Part shown: positions 60,175-64,000 of the stretch, one piece after another
How positions within the stretch are numbered: the stretch's first letter is position 1
Layout: each line of letters starts with the position of its first letter
Origin: Cycloclasticus sp. 46_120_T64
GTDB taxonomy: Bacteria > Pseudomonadota > Gammaproteobacteria > Methylococcales > Cycloclasticaceae
Direction of reading: 5' to 3'
NCBI GenBank assembly: GCA_002162695.1
Contig: MAAM01000004.1
Location: 1 to 64,000, forward strand
DNA length: 64,000 nucleotides
Notes under the pieces: model-generated
What the model saw: only the letters and a program-made list of their open reading frames with translations
Databases searched by the model: none
What the model was told of the DNA's origin: nothing
Program-made: the position numbers and the translations under genes

Positions 60175-60731
60175 TCAATAACACACAGAGCCAAAAACTT
60201 TATAACCTACTGATTAACGGTAAAATGGTTAATCAGCGGCAGTACGATAGTAAGAGTAATCAATTAGAGGAAAACCCTCTTTATAATGAACTTTTTACCC
60301 AGCTTGATGAATATAGTCTGCTTTATCGGCGCATCGGTTATGCCTTGGTGCATAAAGAAAGTAGTTTTTTCTTTATACGTGAACTCGCTGGCGAAGAGTC
60401 GAATGAGGCGGCTATAAAAGTCCAAGCGCTGTTTATTATTATCGGCCGTTATATGACTGAAAAAGGCTATTTATTTGAGGTGCTAAGTGATTACCGTGCG
60501 GGGCTAGCGCCTGAAAACCTCGCGATGATTAGTGCCGAGGAGCGTTACCTTGATATTTTACAGACCTGTAAATTATGCAAATCAAGAACGGTTGAAGAAG
60601 AGCTTGATAATCATTTAGTTAACCGCGGTTTGATGTTTAAAAACAGTCGGGGGAATTATGTCTTGAGCGAAGCGGGGCTAGGTTTCTTTAATGAATTAAC
60701 CGAGGCATATACAGGGTCAATAGAGGCTTGA
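60171..60731 (+). CDS. mksE: MksE/JetB-like accessory subunit
   Basis: 186 residues, winged-helix-like: SQKLYNLLINGKMVNQRQYDSKSNQLEENPLYNELFTQLDEYSLLYRRIGYALVHKESSFFFIRE. This is the usual MksE/MukE-type size and pattern, a dimeric subunit binding the kleisin. It is the last gene, overlapping the kleisin by ATGA. In P. aeruginosa the order is mksF-mksE-mksB, so the order here is different. A gap of 160 bp then separates it from gshB. Confidence 0.8.
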   Translation: MINNTQSQKLYNLLINGKMVNQRQYDSKSNQLEENPLYNELFTQLDEYSLLYRRIGYALVHKESSFFFIRELAGEESNEAAIKVQALFIIIGRYMTEKGYLFEVLSDYRAGLAPENLAMISAEERYLDILQTCKLCKSRTVEEELDNHLVNRGLMFKNSRGNYVLSEAGLGFFNELTEAYTGSIEA

Positions 60732-60891
60732 CTATGCGGGAATTTTTAGTGATTCAACTAACTCGTCTATCGACCGTGTAGAGTGCGATAATACGCTTGG
60801 TTGATCGTTGGCTAAATATATATTGCTGGGTACAGAGCGTGCTGAATAGCCGCCGTACCAGCCTAATACAAACTTAATCTTGGAGTAGCAG

Positions 60892-61833
60892 ATGCGACTA
60901 GGTGTTGTCATGGACCCTATTGGGGCGATCAATATTAAAAAAGATACCAGCTTTTCGATGCTGTTAGAGGCTCAAAGCCGTGGCTGGGAATTGTTTTATA
61001 TGGAACCGCAAGACCTCTATTTATTGGATGGTCAGGCGAAGGCGTTGTGCAAGCCGTTGACGGTTCAGCGTGATGAGGAACATTGGTTCGATTTAGCGGA
61101 TGCTATCGACCAGCCGTTGAGTGAGCTGGATGCGATTTTGATGCGTGTCGACCCACCGTTTGATATGGATTATATCTACACCACCTACCTACTTGAGCGA
61201 GCTGAGGCGGCCGGTGTTTTGGTGGTGAACAAACCGCAATCCTTACGTGATGCGAATGAAAAATTATTCACCGCATGGTTTCCGCAGTGCTGTTCACCCA
61301 CCTTGGTGACCTCACAAACCCAGCGGATTAGGGATTTCTTAACGGAACACGGCGATATCATCGTTAAGCCCTTAGATGGGATGGGTGGCGCGTCTATTTT
61401 CCGTTTAAAAGCACAAGACCATAATTTAGGCGTGGTGCTCGAAACCATGACCGATCACGGTAAGAAGCTGACCATGGCGCAGCGTTATTTGGCTGAAATT
61501 AAACAGGGCGATAAACGTATTCTGATGATTAATGGTAAGCCGGTACCTTACGGTTTAGCACGGATTCCTGCCGCAGGGGAAACCCGAGGCAATCTCGCCG
61601 CTGGTGGCACCGGTGCGGGACGAGAGCTAACAGACCGTGAATATTGGCTGTGTGAGCAGATCGGTCCTGTATTGGTGGAGAAGGGCTTATTATTCGTAGG
61701 CTTGGATGTGATTGGTGATTATGTGACCGAAATTAATGTGACCAGCCCAACGTGTGTACAAGAGTTAGATAATTTGTATGGCTTGAATATCAGTGCTTTA
61801 TTGATGGACTGTATCGAGGAAAAGCTCGCTTAA
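60892..61833 (+). CDS. gshB: Glutathione synthetase
   Basis: ATP-grasp enzyme joining gamma-glutamylcysteine and glycine. 313 residues. The N-terminus MRLGVVMDPIGAINIKKDTSFSMLLEAQ is followed by DAILMRVDPPFDMDYIYTTYLLE, the ATP-grasp segment IIVKPLDGMGGASIFRL and GLLFVGLDVIGDYVTEINVTSPTC. It is the first of gshB-tonB-yqgE-ruvX-pyrR, a conserved gammaproteobacterial set, and probably has its own promoter in the 160-bp gap before it. Confidence 0.98.
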   Translation: MRLGVVMDPIGAINIKKDTSFSMLLEAQSRGWELFYMEPQDLYLLDGQAKALCKPLTVQRDEEHWFDLADAIDQPLSELDAILMRVDPPFDMDYIYTTYLLERAEAAGVLVVNKPQSLRDANEKLFTAWFPQCCSPTLVTSQTQRIRDFLTEHGDIIVKPLDGMGGASIFRLKAQDHNLGVVLETMTDHGKKLTMAQRYLAEIKQGDKRILMINGKPVPYGLARIPAAGETRGNLAAGGTGAGRELTDREYWLCEQIGPVLVEKGLLFVGLDVIGDYVTEINVTSPTCVQELDNLYGLNISALLMDCIEEKLA

Positions 61834-61834
61834 G

Positions 61835-62683
61835 GTGGCTGTTGCAACTGTTTCTTCGGCCGACAAGCTGGGGCTAACCTTATTCATGGCGGGTATCGTG
61901 CACGCGCTGTTTATTTTAGGGATTAGTTTTGAGGTTGATAAGGCTCGTCCGGTGTCGAAAACACTGGAGATTGTGTTGTTGACCACGCCGGATACGCAGC
62001 GACCTGAGAAAGCCGATTTTTTAGCACAAGAAAATCAGCTGGGTAGCGGTGAAGCGGAGGAAAAGGCGCTCAATAAACGTCGTACTGCACCTCAAGCAGC
62101 GGCGAAATCACAACCGTCCAATGCGACTAAAAACCAGCCAGCCAAGGCGCAACCGCAACATGTTTTTGTGCAAGATCAATCGACCGCCTCGATAGCCGCG
62201 GCTGAGAAAGAAATAAAAGACGAGCGAAAACCGATCACCAGTGCCGATTTACTGCGGCAAAGTGAAGAAATCGCGCGTTTACAAGCTGAAATTATTGAGC
62301 AAATGGATAGTTATTCTCGACGCCCAAGGGTGGTGAGAATCAATTCGGTGAATGCGCATAAACACATTGCCGCCAGTTATGAGGCGGGTTGGCAGCGGAA
62401 AGTTGAGCGGGTCGGTAATTTAAACTATCCAGGCGAGGTTCGGCGAAAAAAACTCTCGGGTTCGCTGGTGTTGAGTGTGATATTGAAATCAACGGGAGAA
62501 TTAAGCGAGGTGATTGTTGACCACTCATCAGGGCATAAAATTATTGATGATGCGGCGGTCAATATTGTTAAACTGGCAGCACCTTTTGCGCCATTTCCTC
62601 TAGAGTTACAACACGAGGCTGATCTTTTAGTCATCACTCGGACTTGGCAGTTCCAAAATGAAGGCCTATTGCGCACACGATAA
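61835..62683 (+). CDS. TonB-like energy transducer protein
   Basis: 282 residues, start GTG 61835. One N-terminal transmembrane helix (LTLFMAGIVHALFILGISF) precedes a Lys/Gln/Ala-rich periplasmic linker. The C-terminal TonB domain has YEAGWQRKVERVGNLNYPGEVRRKKLSGSLVLSVILKSTGELSEVIVDHSSGHKIIDDAAVNIVKLAAPFAPFP. It couples the proton-motive force to outer-membrane receptors with ExbB and ExbD, which are not in the window. This location between gshB and yqgE is common. Confidence 0.93.
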   Translation: MAVATVSSADKLGLTLFMAGIVHALFILGISFEVDKARPVSKTLEIVLLTTPDTQRPEKADFLAQENQLGSGEAEEKALNKRRTAPQAAAKSQPSNATKNQPAKAQPQHVFVQDQSTASIAAAEKEIKDERKPITSADLLRQSEEIARLQAEIIEQMDSYSRRPRVVRINSVNAHKHIAASYEAGWQRKVERVGNLNYPGEVRRKKLSGSLVLSVILKSTGELSEVIVDHSSGHKIIDDAAVNIVKLAAPFAPFPLELQHEADLLVITRTWQFQNEGLLRTR

Positions 62684-62708
62684 TAGGCATAATCAACGTA
62701 TAACTTAA

Positions 62709-63272
62709 ATGACTAAAAAAAACTATTTAAATAATAACTTCATCATCGCAATGCCGGGCATGGATGGTTCCGATTTTTCCAAGTCGGTAACCTATTTATG
62801 CCAGCACGATGAAGAGGGTGCACTCGGCTTGGTGATTAATAAGCCGCATAGCATGACCATGGGTGATATCTTCAAACAACTGAACGTGACCCCAGCGACG
62901 CCGGAAGTGGCGAATATTCCATTGTTTCTTGGAGGCCCAGTGCAACAAGAGCGCGGGTTTGTATTACATAGCCCGGCAGGGAACTGGGAATCAAGCATCG
63001 TGATAAACGAACAGATGGCGTTGACTACTTCGAAAGATATTTTAGAAGCCATTGCTCGCGATGAAGGCCCTGAACAATGGATCGTTGCTCTGGGTTATGC
63101 GGGTTGGGCGGCTGGCCAATTAGAACAAGAAATTCAGCGTAATGCATGGTTACACGGGGTTGCTGACGCCGATATTATTTTTGAAGAAGCGGTACCACTG
63201 CGTTGGGAATTGGCTGGGCACCGTATCGGTGTTGATATTAGTCTGATGAGTTCGGAGTCTGGGCACTGTTAA
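62709..63272 (+). CDS. YqgE/AlgH family protein
   Basis: 187 residues matching UPF0301: FIIAMPGMDGSDFSKSVTYLCQHDEEGALGLVINKPHSMTMGDI, then LGGPVQQERGFVLHS and the C-terminal GYAGWAAGQLEQEIQRNAWL. The role is uncertain; AlgH in Pseudomonas affects alginate and virulence genes. Its stop overlaps the ruvX start by one base. Confidence 0.96.
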   Translation: MTKKNYLNNNFIIAMPGMDGSDFSKSVTYLCQHDEEGALGLVINKPHSMTMGDIFKQLNVTPATPEVANIPLFLGGPVQQERGFVLHSPAGNWESSIVINEQMALTTSKDILEAIARDEGPEQWIVALGYAGWAAGQLEQEIQRNAWLHGVADADIIFEEAVPLRWELAGHRIGVDISLMSSESGHC

Positions 63273-63709
63273 TGGCGATCTGTTTGGGTTTTGATTATGG
63301 GGTGAAAAAAATAGGGGTTTCGGTGGGTGATACCGAGACGCATATTGCTAATGCCTTAACCACTGTGAAGGCGGTGAACCAAAAAACCGGCTGGGATGAA
63401 ATCAGTCAATTGATTGAGACCTGGCAACCAACAAAAATGATAGTGGGTATTTCACATCAAGAAGACGGCAGCGATAACGAGGTAACACCTAGAATGCTTC
63501 GTTTTTCTCGCCAGTTAGAAGGGCGTTATCAATGTGCGGTGGAATTATTTGATGAGGCCTTAACCACCTTCGAAGCGAAACAGATATTATTTGATGAGTT
63601 GCAACTGAGTGCCGATAAACTATGGAAACTGCAAGACCAAGTCGCCGCCCAGCTTATTTTACAGAGTTGGCTTAATCACCAACAACAGGAGTCTAAGGCA
63701 TGCAAGTAG
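63272..63709 (+). CDS. ruvX: Holliday junction resolvase-like / pre-16S rRNA nuclease RuvX (YqgF)
   Basis: 145 residues, RNase H-like fold. The N-terminus LGFDYGVKKIGVSVGD carries the first catalytic Asp, and a later FDEALTTFEAK region follows. In E. coli YqgF matures the 5' end of 16S rRNA. It is coupled to yqgE at the start and overlaps pyrR by 10 bp at the end. Confidence 0.96.
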   Translation: MAICLGFDYGVKKIGVSVGDTETHIANALTTVKAVNQKTGWDEISQLIETWQPTKMIVGISHQEDGSDNEVTPRMLRFSRQLEGRYQCAVELFDEALTTFEAKQILFDELQLSADKLWKLQDQVAAQLILQSWLNHQQQESKACK

Positions 63710-64000
63710 AACGAAACGCAGCCGATATTGATGGCATTATTGATGCTATGGCTGAGCAGCTACGGGCCCAAATGGAGGCTAAGTCGATTCAGCAGCCGTT
63801 GATGATCGGCATACATACCGGTGGTTCGTGGGTCGCTGAGCGGCTCCACCAGCGGATGGCTTTGAGCAAACCTCTGGGTGAAATCGATATTTCATTTTAT
63901 CGTGATGACTACACGCGCATCGGTTTAAACCCGCAAGTGAAACCGAGCCAAATTCCCAGTGAGGTGGAGGCGGAAGATATTATCTTGGTGGACGATGTGT
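63700..64000 (+). CDS. pyrR: Bifunctional pyrimidine operon regulator / uracil phosphoribosyltransferase PyrR (cut by window edge)
   Basis: The first 100 codons are visible, from the ATG at 63700 within the end of ruvX. The sequence MQVERNAADIDGIIDAMAEQL..., then MIGIHTGGSWVAERL, GEIDISFYRDDYTRIGL and the PRPP-binding IILVDDV at the edge, matches PyrR. The rest, and probably pyrB, lie beyond the window. Confidence 0.93.
   Translation, partial: MQVERNAADIDGIIDAMAEQLRAQMEAKSIQQPLMIGIHTGGSWVAERLHQRMALSKPLGEIDISFYRDDYTRIGLNPQVKPSQIPSEVEAEDIILVDDV

Overview
The window is a chromosome-origin segment of a gammaproteobacterium of moderate G+C. Most genes are chromosomal housekeeping genes in conserved orders: dnaA-dnaN-recF-gyrB on one strand, rpmH-rnpA-yidD-yidC-mnmE on the other, then mnmG-rsmG-parA-parB-atpIBEFHAGDC-glmU-glmS. 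A Rieske ferredoxin and ferredoxin reductase of the ring-hydroxylating-dioxygenase type, the metK-ahcY-metF order and the base composition fit a marine aromatic-degrading member of the Thiotrichales such as Cycloclasticus. That assignment is inference (about 0.5), because no rRNA is present.

Layout. 1-1176: 3'-truncated type I restriction methylase gene hsdM (-). 1634-7744: gyrB, recF, dnaN, dnaA (-), with a perfect parS site inside recF and DnaA boxes on both sides of dnaA. 7745-8090: probable oriC. 8209-11910: rpmH to mnmE (+). 11949-18104: a TgpA transglutaminase / DUF58 / MoxR set (-), split by a DUF2461 gene and a ferredoxin reductase plus Rieske ferredoxin pair (+). 18221-32624: mnmG through the complete F1Fo ATP synthase operon to glmU and glmS. 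32640-34980: an AT-rich cassette of unfamiliar genes between glmS and ilvD, bounded by imperfect direct repeats at the attTn7 position. 35016-49189: ilvD, then small metabolic and stress genes (phhB, apeB, msrB, a metallo-beta-lactamase), an OMPLA/Kazal-lipoprotein pair, a small K+ channel, an RND efflux operon and a DUF4202 gene. 49537-53947: an MddA/NnrU-like membrane protein, then metK-ahcY-metF behind a leader that I read as an S-adenosylhomocysteine (SAH) riboswitch with a terminator. 53944-54974: ycgL, rsmE. 55065-60731: a four-gene SMC-like/condensin operon with a TOPRIM nuclease (Mks/Wadjet-like) in an unusual gene order. 60892-64000: gshB, tonB-like, yqgE, ruvX and a truncated pyrR.

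How the parts fit. The origin region carries its own initiation (dnaA, DnaA boxes) and segregation (parA, parB, parS) parts. The methyl-cycle operon probably responds to SAH through its leader. The most interesting accessory pieces are the nuclease-linked condensin operon, which separates rsmE from gshB, and the glmS-ilvD cassette, which holds a CoiA-like nuclease facing a membrane-anchored protein with a putative DNA-binding N-terminus. Either could be a genome-defence module. Domain assignments come from reading motifs by eye. No database search was run.
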